The position numbers and the translations under genes were made by a program. A stretch of 64,000 bases of DNA, from assembly GCA_963837945.1 (NCBI GenBank), contig CAWIQD010000003.1, positions 310,001 through 374,000 of the forward strand. Reading direction: 5' to 3'. Positions within the stretch are counted from its first letter, which is position 1. Each line of letters starts with the position of its first letter. The stretch is from CAVUBL01 sp963837945 (GTDB taxonomy: Bacteria; Acidobacteriota; Thermoanaerobaculia; Multivoradales; DATKCC01). The notes below the pieces were generated by a model. It was not told the DNA's origin and did no database searches. It worked only from the letters and a program-made list of their open reading frames with translations. Below are positions 1-8,335 of this stretch, piece after piece.

Positions 1-251
1 AGGTCGAAGATCTCGCGGGCCCGGGGCAGGATCCGGAAGACCTCGGTGAGCCCGACGACCGAGATCTCGGCGCTGTCGGCCACCCGTTCGAGCCCGGCCG
101 CCGCCAGCTGGTCGCCGCCCAGGCCGAAGGCCTCGAGCTCACCGACCATCGGCCGGAGCTCCTCGAGCAGGCGCGCGCCGTGGAGATCGCCCGACGCCTC
201 GCCGGCGACCACGAGGAGACGGGCGGCTCGGCTTTCTGCGGCCGGGGTCAT
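1..251 (-). CDS. lpxB: lipid-A-disaccharide synthase, N-terminal part (cut by window edge)
   Basis: Only the first ~83 codons are inside the window; the gene continues beyond position 1. The translation opens MTPAAESRAARLLVVAGEASGDLHG, of which AGEASGDLHGA is the LpxB signature near the N-terminus. It is followed by GLGGDQL and a V-V-G-L-T-E-V segment, both normal for the family. LpxB is a GT19 inner-membrane-associated enzyme that joins UDP-2,3-diacylglucosamine and lipid X to form the lipid A disaccharide. It is the last gene of a run with two small membrane-protein genes 47 nt upstream. The other lpx genes lie about 57 kb away in this window, so the pathway is split between loci. Confidence 0.9.
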   Translation of the reverse strand, partial: MTPAAESRAARLLVVAGEASGDLHGARLLEELRPMVGELEAFGLGGDQLAAAGLERVADSAEISVVGLTEVFRILPRAREIFD

Positions 252-297
252 GACGGCGGGCGCTCCGCGCGGCGCCGGCTCGTGCGCAGGGCCCCGT

Positions 298-489
298 TCA
301 CGGGATCGGCGCGGGAGGGCCGGAGGGGAACGGGTACATCAGCCAGGCGATCAGCAGGCCGCCGCCGACCATTCCCAGGAAGAGCTGGAGGAACAGGATC
401 GCCTGGTCGCGCGGAGATCTCCGCCAGAGGACCGCGAAAAAGAGGCTCACGATGGCGGCGAAGAGCGCCATCAGCAGGAAGTGGCTCAC
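298..489 (-). CDS. small two-TM membrane protein, unknown function
   Basis: A 63-residue protein starting at GTG (487-489), which overlaps the TGA of the upstream gene as GTGA, so the two are probably translationally coupled. It has two hydrophobic segments (about residues 3-20 and 30-50) separated by a basic loop WRRSPRDQ, and a Pro-rich tail ending PPAPIP. I do not recognise a family. A longer reading in the same frame begins upstream but its N-terminus is Pro/Arg-rich shadow sequence. The place between a DUF6677-like gene and lpxB suggests an envelope role, which is only an inference. Confidence 0.6.
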   Translation of the reverse strand: MSHFLLMALFAAIVSLFFAVLWRRSPRDQAILFLQLFLGMVGGGLLIAWLMYPFPSGPPAPIP

Positions 490-914
490 TCCTTCACCCC
501 CCGGGCGATGTCCCAGGCGTCGAGGATCAGCAGGACGTTCATCAGCCCTCCGGTGAGGATGAAGGCGGCGCCGTACTCGTAGCCCTGGGCCACCAGGTCG
601 CCCTGGTAGTCCATCAGGAAGCGAAGGACGAAGTAGGGCACGCCCAGGCCCACGCACGCCAGGGTACCGAGCAGGGTCAGCGGCTGGCCGGGCGCCACCC
701 TCCAGAGCTTCCCGTGGAGGGCCAACCCGACGCCCAGCGACGTCAGGACCAGGATGCAGAACAGGATGCCGCGCGCCCAGCGGCCGAGGTACATGTGCCC
801 CGCTCCCGGGACCAGCCAGGCGAGCACGGCGGCCACCAGGTGGTTGCCGCGGGGCTTTCCGGGCTCGCGGCTCTCCGCGGCCGCGGGCGCCGCTTCGGAT
901 TCGGAATCGACCAC
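486..914 (-). CDS. DUF6677-like multi-pass membrane protein
   Basis: A 142-residue protein with a short polar N-terminus and about four hydrophobic segments. The first contains LVPGAGHMYLGRWARG, a G-H-x-Y-L-G-R pattern shared by TM2/DUF6677-type small membrane proteins. The start is GTG at 912-914 with GAGGAG about 6 nt upstream. It lies downstream of the IHF gene and is coupled to the next small membrane gene by a 4-nt overlap. No enzymatic residues can be identified and the function is unknown. The family name is from recall of the motif and is tentative. Confidence 0.65.
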   Translation of the reverse strand: MVDSESEAAPAAAESREPGKPRGNHLVAAVLAWLVPGAGHMYLGRWARGILFCILVLTSLGVGLALHGKLWRVAPGQPLTLLGTLACVGLGVPYFVLRFLMDYQGDLVAQGYEYGAAFILTGGLMNVLLILDAWDIARGVKE

Positions 915-992
915 TCGAATCTCCTCATCGCAGACAGGTCGGACGCCGGGGGGAGCGGGCGCTCGCCCGGCCGCGGTCCTCCGGACGACCGC

Positions 993-1292
993 TCAAGCCT
1001 GGTCGTTCAACAGCTCGCGTAGGTCCTTGCCCGGCTTGAAGTAGGGGATTCGCTTCGCGGGGACCTTGACCCGGTCCCCGGTCTTCGGATTGCGGCCGAT
1101 CCGCGCTCCACGCCTGCGGATCCGGAAGCTGCCGAATCCCCGGAGCTCGATCTTCTCGCCCGACTTCAGGGAGTCGACGATGCTCTCGAAGACCGTGTTG
1201 ACGATGATCTCGGCGTGCTTCTTGGTGAGCTCGGTGGATCGAGCCACCTCTTCGACCAGCTCGGCTTTGGTCATTCCGTCGTTTCGCGGCAC
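993..1292 (-). CDS. ihfB: integration host factor beta-like / HU-family DNA-binding protein
   Basis: A 99-residue histone-like protein of the bacterial DNABII family. The N-terminal helical part reads MTKAELVEEVA, and the beta-arm region contains RGFGSF and GRNPKTGD with the intercalating proline. The C-terminal FKPGKDLRELL favours IHF-beta over HU. The protein would bend DNA as a dimer. It follows rpsA by 72 nt, the same rpsA-ihfB order as in many Proteobacteria. GTG at 1292 has a G-rich Shine-Dalgarno just upstream; ATG at 1274 (MTKAEL) is a reasonable alternative start. A second family member lies at 37.8 kb. Confidence 0.93.
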   Translation of the reverse strand: MPRNDGMTKAELVEEVARSTELTKKHAEIIVNTVFESIVDSLKSGEKIELRGFGSFRIRRRGARIGRNPKTGDRVKVPAKRIPYFKPGKDLRELLNDQA

Positions 1293-1364
1293 CGTCTCCC
1301 CCCCAATGATCGTGAGCGCCGAGGCGGGCGGAGAGCTCCGCCCACCCCGGCCGTGGCAATCGGC

Positions 1365-3623
1365 TCACTCCTCCTCGGAATCGCCTTCCGGCTCGTCCTC
1401 CGAGTCCTCAGCGTCGTCGGCCTCTTCCGCCTCGCCGGCCTTCTCTTCGGCCTTCGCCTTGGCCCTCGCCTTGGCCTTGGAAGCGGCCTTCGCCTTGCTC
1501 TTGGCGGTCTTTTCGGCCTTCTCGGCCTTCTCCTCCGTGACCAGCTCGGCCTCTTTCGCGGCCTCCGGCTCGGGCTGGACTTCGGCCGGTTCGGCCTCGC
1601 CGTCCTCGCCTTCTTCCGCCGCGGCCGGTTCGGTCTGGGCGCTCGCCTGGTCCTGGAACTTGCGGAGCTGGTCGGCCATCGCGGTGCCGCTCAGCGCCTC
1701 GGTCGGCCCGCTGGCGACGGTCGCCGCCACCGGCCGCTCGGAGCGCTTCGGAGTCTTGCCTTCCTCGGCGGCCGCGGTGGCCTCGAGATCGGCGATCTCC
1801 TTGCCGCTCGGCTGGCTGACGCCGCGCATGGTCAGACCGACCTTCTTCTCGGCGTCCTCGATGCGCAGGATTCGCGCGCGCACCCAGTCGCCGGCGTTGA
1901 AGTGGTCCTCCAGGCGGGCGCCGCCCGGCACGTCGATCTCGCTGACGTGGGCGAGGCCCTCGAGGCCGTTGTAGATATCGATGAAGAGGCCGAAGTCGGT
2001 CACGTTGACCACCCGGCCCTCGACTTCGTCGCCGACCGCGTGGGAATCGACGAAGTCCTCCCACTCGTTGGGCATGAACTCCTTGATCGAGAGCGAGACC
2101 CGCTGGTTCTCGACGTCGATGTTGGTGATCCGCGCCTTGACCGTCTCGCCCTTCTTCAGGACCTCGCTCGGGTGCTTGACCCGCTTGGTCCAGCTCATGT
2201 CGGAGACGTGGATCAGGCCGTCGATTCCCTCGGTGATCTCGACGAAGGCGCCGAAATCGGTGAGGTTGCGGACCTTGCCCTCGATGATCGAGCCCTCGGG
2301 GTGGATGGCGGCGAGCTCTTCCCAGGGGTTCTGCTCGGTCTGGCGTAGCGACAGGCTGATGCGCCGCTGTTCCATGTCGAGCTCCGAGACGATGGCCTCG
2401 ACCTCGTCGCCCACCGACAGGAGCTTCGAGGGGTTGACGACCTTCTTGGTCCACGACATCTCGCTGACGTGGATCAGGCCCTCGACCCCCTCCTCGATCT
2501 CGACGAACGCGCCGTAGTCGACGATCGAAACGACCTTGCCGTGGACCTTCGAGCCGACCGGATACTTCTTGTCGACCAGGTTCCACGGGTCCTCGGACTT
2601 CTGCTTGAAGCCGAGCGAGACGCGCTCGGTCTCGGGGTCGAACTTGAGGATGACCACCTCGACCTCGTCGCCCACCTGGAAGTGCTCGGAAGGATGGTTG
2701 ACCCGGCCCCACGAGATGTCCGTGATGTGGAGCAGACCGTCGATCCCGCCGAGGTCGATGAACACGCCGTAGTCGGTGATGTTCTTGACCACGCCGGGCA
2801 GCAGCGCGCCGTCCTTGAGGAGGGTGATCGTCTCGGCCTTCTTCTTCTCCAGCTCCTTCTCGAGCACCGCCTTGCGCGAGAGCACCACGTTGTTGCGGCG
2901 GCGGTCGAGGCTGATGACCTTGAACTCGAGCTCCTCGCCCTTGAGCGACTCGAGGTGCTTGATCGGCTTGATGTCGACCAGGGAGCCCGGCAGGAACGCC
3001 CGCAGGCCGATGTCGACGGTCAGGCCGCCCTTGATGCGGTCGACCACGCGCCCCTTGATGATCGAGTCGTTCTTGTAGGCCTTCTCGATCTCGTTCCAGC
3101 GGCGCATCCGCTCGGCCTTCTGGCGCGACAGGAGCACGTGGCCTTCGATGTCCTCCGTCTTCTCCAGCAGGACGTCGACCTCGTCGCCGACCGAAACGGT
3201 CAGGTTGCCTTCACGGTCGGTGAACTCGCTCTTCGAGATCAGACCTTCGGACTTGTAGCCCACGTCGACGATCACCTCGTCGGCGGTGAGACCGATCACC
3301 CGGCCGGTGACGATGTCGCCCTCGGTCAGGTTGCGCATGCTCTCGTCGTAGAGCTCGACCAACTTGTTGAAGGTCTCCGGGTCGAGGTCGCCCTCCTCCT
3401 CCGGTCCGGGCGTCTGCGAGAGGTCGGGGACCTCCGGTTGCTCGGACGCGGCGATGCGCTCGACTTCGCCGGCGTCGGCGCTCGGTGGCGGGACGGCGGC
3501 GATCTTCTTTTCGTCGACGGCGACCTGGGGCTCGGTGTCCGAGGGACGGCGGGTCGCCGTCTCGGCCGCCTCCGCGGCCTCCTCGGTCACAGCCTGATCG
3601 TCGTGTTCGTCGGTAGACTGCAT
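1365..3623 (-). CDS. rpsA: 30S ribosomal protein S1
   Basis: A 752-residue protein with six consecutive S1/OB-fold repeats (about residues 95-170, 185-250, 270-340, 355-430, 440-515 and 530-600). The last four carry the typical F-I/V-D/E-x-x-G-x-x-G-L-x-H pattern. S1 binds mRNA on the 30S subunit and unfolds it for initiation. The body is normal length, but there are long low-complexity ends: an acidic N-terminal ~85 residues, and a C-terminal ~110 residues that begin Glu/Pro-rich, become a Lys/Ala (AKAKA-type) stretch, and end in an acidic run. AAGGAGG lies 12 nt before the ATG, and a strong promoter (3731-3760) and a leader hairpin precede it. Confidence 0.97.
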   Translation of the reverse strand: MQSTDEHDDQAVTEEAAEAAETATRRPSDTEPQVAVDEKKIAAVPPPSADAGEVERIAASEQPEVPDLSQTPGPEEEGDLDPETFNKLVELYDESMRNLTEGDIVTGRVIGLTADEVIVDVGYKSEGLISKSEFTDREGNLTVSVGDEVDVLLEKTEDIEGHVLLSRQKAERMRRWNEIEKAYKNDSIIKGRVVDRIKGGLTVDIGLRAFLPGSLVDIKPIKHLESLKGEELEFKVISLDRRRNNVVLSRKAVLEKELEKKKAETITLLKDGALLPGVVKNITDYGVFIDLGGIDGLLHITDISWGRVNHPSEHFQVGDEVEVVILKFDPETERVSLGFKQKSEDPWNLVDKKYPVGSKVHGKVVSIVDYGAFVEIEEGVEGLIHVSEMSWTKKVVNPSKLLSVGDEVEAIVSELDMEQRRISLSLRQTEQNPWEELAAIHPEGSIIEGKVRNLTDFGAFVEITEGIDGLIHVSDMSWTKRVKHPSEVLKKGETVKARITNIDVENQRVSLSIKEFMPNEWEDFVDSHAVGDEVEGRVVNVTDFGLFIDIYNGLEGLAHVSEIDVPGGARLEDHFNAGDWVRARILRIEDAEKKVGLTMRGVSQPSGKEIADLEATAAAEEGKTPKRSERPVAATVASGPTEALSGTAMADQLRKFQDQASAQTEPAAAEEGEDGEAEPAEVQPEPEAAKEAELVTEEKAEKAEKTAKSKAKAASKAKARAKAKAEEKAGEAEEADDAEDSEDEPEGDSEEE

Positions 3624-3673
3624 GGGTGTGGTGTTCCTCCTTGACTTGGGATCGGAGCCTCGCGGGGCCCCTG

Positions 3674-3690
3674 CCCCCGCGAAGCGGGGG
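3674..3690 (-). promoter_or_regulatory. hairpin in the rpsA 5' leader
   Basis: A 7-bp GC stem CCCCCGC/GCGGGGG with a TTC loop lies in the ~100-nt leader between the rpsA promoter and its start codon. A GGGGCCCC self-complementary block follows. S1 is autoregulated through its leader in other bacteria, so this could be a regulatory element, but no specific S1 motif is recognised here. Confidence 0.4.
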
Positions 3691-3730
3691 AACGAGCTCT
3701 ACGTAAACGCTTGAGAACTCGGGATCTTGG

Positions 3731-3760
3731 AGTATAGGAGGCGGCGCGGAGGAGTGTCAA
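3731..3760 (-). promoter_or_regulatory. sigma70-type promoter of rpsA
   Basis: On the minus strand TTGACA (3760-3755) is separated by 18 nt from TATACT (3736-3731). Both are near consensus, and this is one of the strongest promoter matches in the window. The queG stop codon TGA is part of the -35 box, so queG ends exactly where rpsA transcription is set up. Predicted start of transcription is near 3724, giving a leader of about 100 nt. Confidence 0.8.
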
Positions 3761-4942
3761 CCGCCACGACGTCCGCGAGAGAGCTCACCGGGCGGGGCGG
3801 CGAGCGCCCGGGCGATCTCTTGCCGCACGGTGGACTCGCTCTCGGTGACGAGCGCCTCGGCGAGCGTCTCGCGGGCCGCGGGCGTTCCGATCCGGCCGAG
3901 GGCCCAGGCGGCGTGGCGGCGGAGCTGGGTCGAGGCGCCGGCGAGGGCCTCGGCGAGGGGGGCGACGTAGCGCGCCTCGCCCCGGTTGCCCATGGCGACG
4001 GCCGCGTTGCGCTGCAGGCCTTCGAGCTTGGCGCGCTTCATCGGGCTGCCGCGGAAGCGCTCGACGTACTCCTCGCGGCCCAGGCGGAGGAGACCGGCCA
4101 GGTCGAGCTCCCGCCGCGCCGGCGGGATCAGGAGCTTCCGGGTGGGCCGCCGGCTCGAGCCCCTCGCCGGGTCCGCGGACGTCGCGGCGGACGTTCCAGG
4201 GGCAGACCTCCTGGCAGACGTCGCAACCGAAGACCCAGTCACCGACCATCTCGCGTGCCTCGGCGGGCAGGTCCCCCCGGTGCTCGATGGTCCAGTAGCT
4301 GATGCAGCGATTGGCGTCGAGCCGGTAGGGTTCCGGCAGGGCGCCCGTCGGGCAGAGGTCGAGGCAGCGCGTGCAGCGGCCGCAGAGATCGGCGACCGGA
4401 GGATCGGGTGCCAGGTCGAGGGTGAGCAGGATCTCGCCGAGCAGAAACCAGGAGCCCGCCGTCCGGTGCAGCAGGTTGGTGTTCTTGCCCTGGACCCCGA
4501 GGCCGGCGCGCGCCGCGAGCTCGCGCTCGAGGATCGGGCCGGTGTCGACGTAGCGGCGGCTCCCGGTGCCCGGGAACGCCTCGGCGATCCGCGCCTCGAG
4601 CGCCGCCAGCCGGCTCCCCATCAGCTCGTGGTAGTCCTGCCCGCGGGAGTAGCGGGCGACCCGCGGCCAGAGATCGCCGTCCGGCTCCTCGGCGTCCGCG
4701 AGCGGGTGGTAGTCGAGCGCCACGCAGAGCGCGCTCCGCGCTCCGGGGAGCACCTGTCCCGGGTCGAGCCTGCGCTCGATCCCGCGGCCCAACCAGGCCA
4801 TTCCCGCTGGATCGCCGCGCGCCACCCAGGCGCGGAACGCCGCTCCCTGCTCCGACGGCTCGAGGCGGGCGACCCCGGCTCGGTCGAAGCCGCCCTCGAG
4901 CGCCCAGGTCTTCAGCAGGTCGCTGCGCCGCACGGGGTCCAT
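3757..4942 (-). CDS. queG: epoxyqueuosine reductase QueG, interrupted by a frameshift
   Basis: This is the iron-sulfur/cobalamin enzyme that reduces epoxyqueuosine to queuosine in tRNA. The N-terminal reading frame (4942 down to about 4150) contains the two ferredoxin-like clusters, CGRCTRCLDLCPTGAL and CDVCQEVCPWN. The C-terminal HEAT-like part (REEYVERFRGSPMKRAK, then Ala-rich HEAT repeats) lies in another frame and ends at 3757. Joining them near 4143-4158 (…GLEP / RRPTRKLL…) restores a normal ~390-residue protein, so a one-base indel is likely. ATG 4942 is favoured over the upstream ATG at 5002. A TAGAAT box lies 7 nt before it, suggesting a leaderless mRNA. Confidence 0.85.
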
Positions 4943-4974
4943 CGCATCGATTCTACGCGCCGCCCGGCCGCCAT

Positions 4975-5003
4975 TTGGCACCGCCCGGCCGTTCCAGTAC
5001 ACT
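4975..5003 (+). promoter_or_regulatory. sigma70-type promoter for the leucine dehydrogenase gene
   Basis: TTGGCA (4975-4980), a 17-nt spacer and TACACT (4998-5003) on the plus strand. Predicted transcription start is near 5010, leaving a leader of about 215 nt before the ATG at 5227. The -35 box sits about 20 bp upstream of the divergent queG -10 box, so the two promoters are close together. Confidence 0.65.
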
Positions 5004-5009
5004 TGCGCC

Positions 5010-5226
5010 GTCGATCAAACCCGTCTCTGGGAGATGGGGGTCCGGAGGGTCAGCTTACAACTCAGCGTTCACCCAGCCTCCGACCTCGCGGGGCTCCGGA
5101 AGACCTCCGGCGCTGCGGCATGGTACCCGGCCTGCCCGCTCGAATCCCGAGACGTACCGCACCCGTCACTGGCCTGCCGCGCGACCCGGCTCCGCCGAGC
5201 CGGTCCCGGCCCTCAAAGGAGCGACG
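5010..5226 (+). promoter_or_regulatory. long structured leader of the leucine dehydrogenase gene
   Basis: About 215 nt of untranslated sequence between the predicted transcription start and the ATG. It ends with a hairpin CCGGCTC/GAGCCGG (5186-5203) just before the AAAGGAG ribosome-binding site, which could limit access to that site. The leader contains an ATG at 5034 followed by a rare TTA leucine codon. That frame does not stop before it overlaps the gene, so a classical leader peptide is not evident. No known riboswitch class is recognised. Confidence 0.35.
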
Positions 5227-6330
5227 ATGGAACTGTTCGATCAGATGGCGAGCATGGGACACGAGCGCGTGGTCGTGTGCTCCAACCCGGAGGTGAACCT
5301 CAAGGCGATCATCGCCGTTCACTCGACCGTCCTCGGCCCGGGCCTGGGCGGCGTGCGCATGTGGCCGTACGAGAGCTTCGACGAGGCGCTGGTCGACGTG
5401 CTGCGTCTCTCCCGGGGCATGACCTACAAGGCGGCGGCCACGGGCCTGAACCTCGGCGGCGCCAAGGCCGTGATCATCGGTGATTCCAAGAAGGACAAGA
5501 GCGAGGAGCTGCTGCGCAGCTTCGGCCGCTACGTCGACTCGCTGGGCGGCCTCTACATCACGGCCGAGGACGTCGGCATGCGCATCCAGGACATGGAGCA
5601 GATCCTGGCCGAGACCCGCTGGGTCACCGGCGTCTCCGAGGTCCATGGCGGCAGCGGCGATCCGTCGCCGGTGACCGCGTTCGGCGTCCTCCAGGGGGTC
5701 AAGGCGGCGGTCCACTGGAAGTTCGGCGACGCGAACCTCGCGGGGCGCAAGGTCGCGATCCAGGGACTGGGCAGCGTCGGCCGGTACCTGGCGGAGAACC
5801 TGATCCGGGAGGGCGCCGAGGTGGTGGGCTGCGACGTCGATCCCGAGGCCGTCGCCAAGGGCCGGGAGCTCGGCGTGTCGATCGTCTCGCCGGACGAGAT
5901 CGTCGGCATCGAGTGCGACGTCTTCTCTCCTTGCGCCCTCGGCGCATCGATCAACCCCGAGACGATTCCCAAGCTGCGCTGCCCGATCGTCGCCGGCGGC
6001 GCCAACAATCAGCTCGCGGACGAAGCGCGCGACGGCCGCGCGCTCGGCGAGCGCGGCATCCTCTACGTCCCCGACTACGTGATCAACGCCGGCGGTCTGA
6101 TCAACGTCTACAACGAGCTCAACGGCTACAACCGGGACCGGGCCCTGCTCACGACCCGCCACATCTACGACAACGTCCTGCGGATCTTCGAGCTCGCCCA
6201 GGAACAGTCGATTCCCACTCACCGGGCGGCCAACCAGCTGGCCGAGAACCGGATCGAGCGGATGAAGGGCCTCGGCACGCGGCAGTGGAGCCGGTTCACG
6301 GGCGGGCGGGGCGTCCACATTCACACCTGA
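5227..6330 (+). CDS. Glu/Leu/Phe/Val dehydrogenase (leucine dehydrogenase type)
   Basis: A 367-residue NAD-dependent amino-acid dehydrogenase catalysing reversible oxidative deamination of branched-chain amino acids to 2-oxo acids. The catalytic region has MTYKAAATGLNLGGAKAV, whose TYK lysine matches the substrate-binding lysine. GGSGDPSPVTAFGV is typical of leucine dehydrogenase. The Rossmann motif is GLGSVGRYLAENL, and YVINAGGLINV closes the active site. Length is normal for the octameric leucine dehydrogenases. The ATG is preceded by AAAGGAG at 6 nt. It stands behind its own promoter and a long leader. Exact substrate preference among Leu, Val and Phe cannot be read from sequence. Confidence 0.9.
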   Translation: MELFDQMASMGHERVVVCSNPEVNLKAIIAVHSTVLGPGLGGVRMWPYESFDEALVDVLRLSRGMTYKAAATGLNLGGAKAVIIGDSKKDKSEELLRSFGRYVDSLGGLYITAEDVGMRIQDMEQILAETRWVTGVSEVHGGSGDPSPVTAFGVLQGVKAAVHWKFGDANLAGRKVAIQGLGSVGRYLAENLIREGAEVVGCDVDPEAVAKGRELGVSIVSPDEIVGIECDVFSPCALGASINPETIPKLRCPIVAGGANNQLADEARDGRALGERGILYVPDYVINAGGLINVYNELNGYNRDRALLTTRHIYDNVLRIFELAQEQSIPTHRAANQLAENRIERMKGLGTRQWSRFTGGRGVHIHT

Positions 6331-6345
6331 TCGGAGGAGGCTCCG

Positions 6346-7608
6346 TTGCAGATCCGCCGGCTGCCTATGACTCCTCGGCGCGAGGCTTCGAATCGCTCGT
6401 TCCTCCCCCCGAAGCGCGGCGGCGCCCGGGTCGGGATCTTCCTTTCCGCGGCGGCGGCGTTGCTCGGGGCCGCGGCCTGGGCCGCGCCGGTCCTGGCGGC
6501 GGCTTCTCCGCCTCCGGCGCGGCCGGCGGCGCCGCTTCCGGAGGACGACGGGCCGCGCTGCGATCTCGGCACGCCGCTCAACCCGGCGAGCTTCGACACC
6601 GCTACCGGCGAGGTTCTCCTGGCCCTGCCGGGCCGGGGCACCGGCGCCTACCTCGTCGCCTGGAAGCCGGGCGCGACCTCGGCCCGGATCCTCCGCGAGC
6701 CCGCGGCAGGGGCCTGGTTCGGCGGCTCGACCGGCCCCGGCGCGCCGTTCGTCTTCGCCCGCTGCGGCACCGGCTGCCTGCAGCCGATCGGCCTGCGCGA
6801 CGGTGCGTGGGCGGCGCTGGGCGAGCCGATCGCCATGCCGTCGGCCGCCACCGTACAAGGCAGCTACGACCGCTCCGGGAGGCCCTGGGTGGTGGTTCAC
6901 GGCCCCGCGGAGCGGCCGGGTTTCGTCACCGCCTGGGCCTTTCGCCTGGAAGGTCGGGAGTGGCGCTCCCGGGGCCACCTGGAGGTGACGGCGGCCGGCA
7001 CGCCGGCGGCCCTTCCGGCGCCGTGGCTCGAGGACGCCGTCGTCTCGGGGACCGGCCTCTTCTCCGCCGGAGCCGCGCCGCGGACCTGGGTGGGCGGGCT
7101 GCCCGCGGGCGGTCACGAGCCCGGCAGCCAGGTCGTGCCGCTCTCCGAGCGCGAGATCGCCTTCCTGTCGGCCGACGGCGTCGTCTTTCGCAGCGGGGAC
7201 GGCGGCACCAGCTGGTCGCAGGCCTCGTGGCGGCCCTGGTCGACCGGTACCGCGGAGCCCTGGGTCCGGGGGCGCGACTTCACCGTCGACCGCCCGCTCG
7301 CCGGCTCGCAGGGCCTCCTGCCGCTCGTCTGGTTCGATCGCCGGCTCGCCGACCGCGAGGATCTCCTGCTCACCGAGATGAGCGGCGCGGGGCGGTGGCG
7401 CCAGGTCGGCGCGGGGGCCGGGCGGGTCCCGACCTCGGCCGGCGAGGACCTCGACGTCTCGGCCGTCCTGCGCGACGGCCAGGGACGCTGGACCGTGCTG
7501 TTCGGCTGCGTGACGAGCGGCGCCAAGGCTTCGCTCGTCCTCTCCCAGCTCACCGACGGCGAGCTCGGCGCGCCTCGCCTGGTACCGCTGGTCCCGGCCT
7601 CCCCCTGA
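6346..7608 (+). CDS. secreted protein with an Asp-box (BNR)-like motif, unknown function
   Basis: A 420-residue protein starting at TTG, with GGAGGAGG 5 nt upstream; ATG at 6367 is the alternative start. The N-terminus has a basic region, then a hydrophobic Ala-rich segment and a likely signal-peptidase site near residues 45-50. The mature part is Gly/Ala/Trp-rich and contains one S-G-D-G-G-T-S-W segment. That matches the Asp-box turn of sialidase-like beta-propellers, so a propeller fold is plausible. No catalytic residues of a glycosidase could be identified. It follows the dehydrogenase by 15 nt and probably shares its transcript. Function unknown. Confidence 0.75.
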   Translation: MQIRRLPMTPRREASNRSFLPPKRGGARVGIFLSAAAALLGAAAWAAPVLAAASPPPARPAAPLPEDDGPRCDLGTPLNPASFDTATGEVLLALPGRGTGAYLVAWKPGATSARILREPAAGAWFGGSTGPGAPFVFARCGTGCLQPIGLRDGAWAALGEPIAMPSAATVQGSYDRSGRPWVVVHGPAERPGFVTAWAFRLEGREWRSRGHLEVTAAGTPAALPAPWLEDAVVSGTGLFSAGAAPRTWVGGLPAGGHEPGSQVVPLSEREIAFLSADGVVFRSGDGGTSWSQASWRPWSTGTAEPWVRGRDFTVDRPLAGSQGLLPLVWFDRRLADREDLLLTEMSGAGRWRQVGAGAGRVPTSAGEDLDVSAVLRDGQGRWTVLFGCVTSGAKASLVLSQLTDGELGAPRLVPLVPASP

Positions 7609-7618
7609 GTCTCCCCAG

Positions 7619-8335
7619 CTACCCGATCGTCCGCTCGATCGACTGCGCCATCCGGTCCACCACCTCGTCCGGCGTCAGGTCGGAGGTGTCGATCAGGGTG
7701 TAGGTCTCGTCGTAGGTCAGGGGAGACTCCTCGCGGTGGGCGTCGCGCTGGTCCCGGCGGTCGATCTCGACCATCACCTCGCCGTAGGTGATGTCGCTGC
7801 CGCCCGCCACCAGCTCGTCGTGGCGCCGGCGGTAGCGCACGTCCTGGCGGGCGTCGAGGAAGAACTTGTGCGGGGTCTCCGGGAAGACCCGGGTGCCGAT
7901 GTCCCGTCCCTCGAGCACGCCGCCGTGGCGGCGGGCGAAGTCCTGCTGCAGCGAGACCAGCCGCCGGCGGACCTCCGGGTAGGTCGAGATCCGCGACGAC
8001 ACCTCGCCCACCTCGGGGCTTCGGATCCGCTCCCCGACCGGCTCGCCCTCGAGCAGCACCCGCGCGCCGCCGTCCTCCGGGTCGAGGTCGAGGCCGAGGT
8101 CGGCGCTCCCGACGAGCGCCACCACCGCCTCCTCGTCGTCCGGGAGGACACCGGCCTGGAGCGCACGGAGCGCCATCGCCCGGTACATCGCGCCGGTGTT
8201 GAGATAGGGCAGCGCGAGGCGCCTGGCGAGGCCGCGGGCGGCGGTGCTCTTGCCCACCCCGGACGGGCCGTCGATGGCGACGACGAGCGGCGTCTTCCCG
8301 GATGGGCGAGGGGGGGTTCCAGTCGTCTCGGTCAT
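7619..8335 (-). CDS. cmk: cytidylate kinase
   Basis: A 238-residue P-loop kinase that phosphorylates CMP and dCMP with ATP. The P-loop is DGPSGVGKSTAARGL. LNTGAMYRAMAL is the CMP-kinase-specific Y-x-N/D-T-G-A-M-Y-R motif, and GRDIGTRVFP is the family's G-R-D-I-G-T signature. The ATG overlaps the hisC stop codon as ATGA, so it is translationally coupled to hisC. In many bacteria cmk is next to rpsA; here rpsA is 4 kb away with a separate promoter. Length is normal. Confidence 0.96.
   Translation of the reverse strand: MTETTGTPPRPSGKTPLVVAIDGPSGVGKSTAARGLARRLALPYLNTGAMYRAMALRALQAGVLPDDEEAVVALVGSADLGLDLDPEDGGARVLLEGEPVGERIRSPEVGEVSSRISTYPEVRRRLVSLQQDFARRHGGVLEGRDIGTRVFPETPHKFFLDARQDVRYRRRHDELVAGGSDITYGEVMVEIDRRDQRDAHREESPLTYDETYTLIDTSDLTPDEVVDRMAQSIERTIG

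Noticed and set aside
5034..5483. ATG in the leucine dehydrogenase leader as a leader peptide
   Set aside because: Its frame does not stop before the gene and overlaps it for 250 nt; product is low-complexity.
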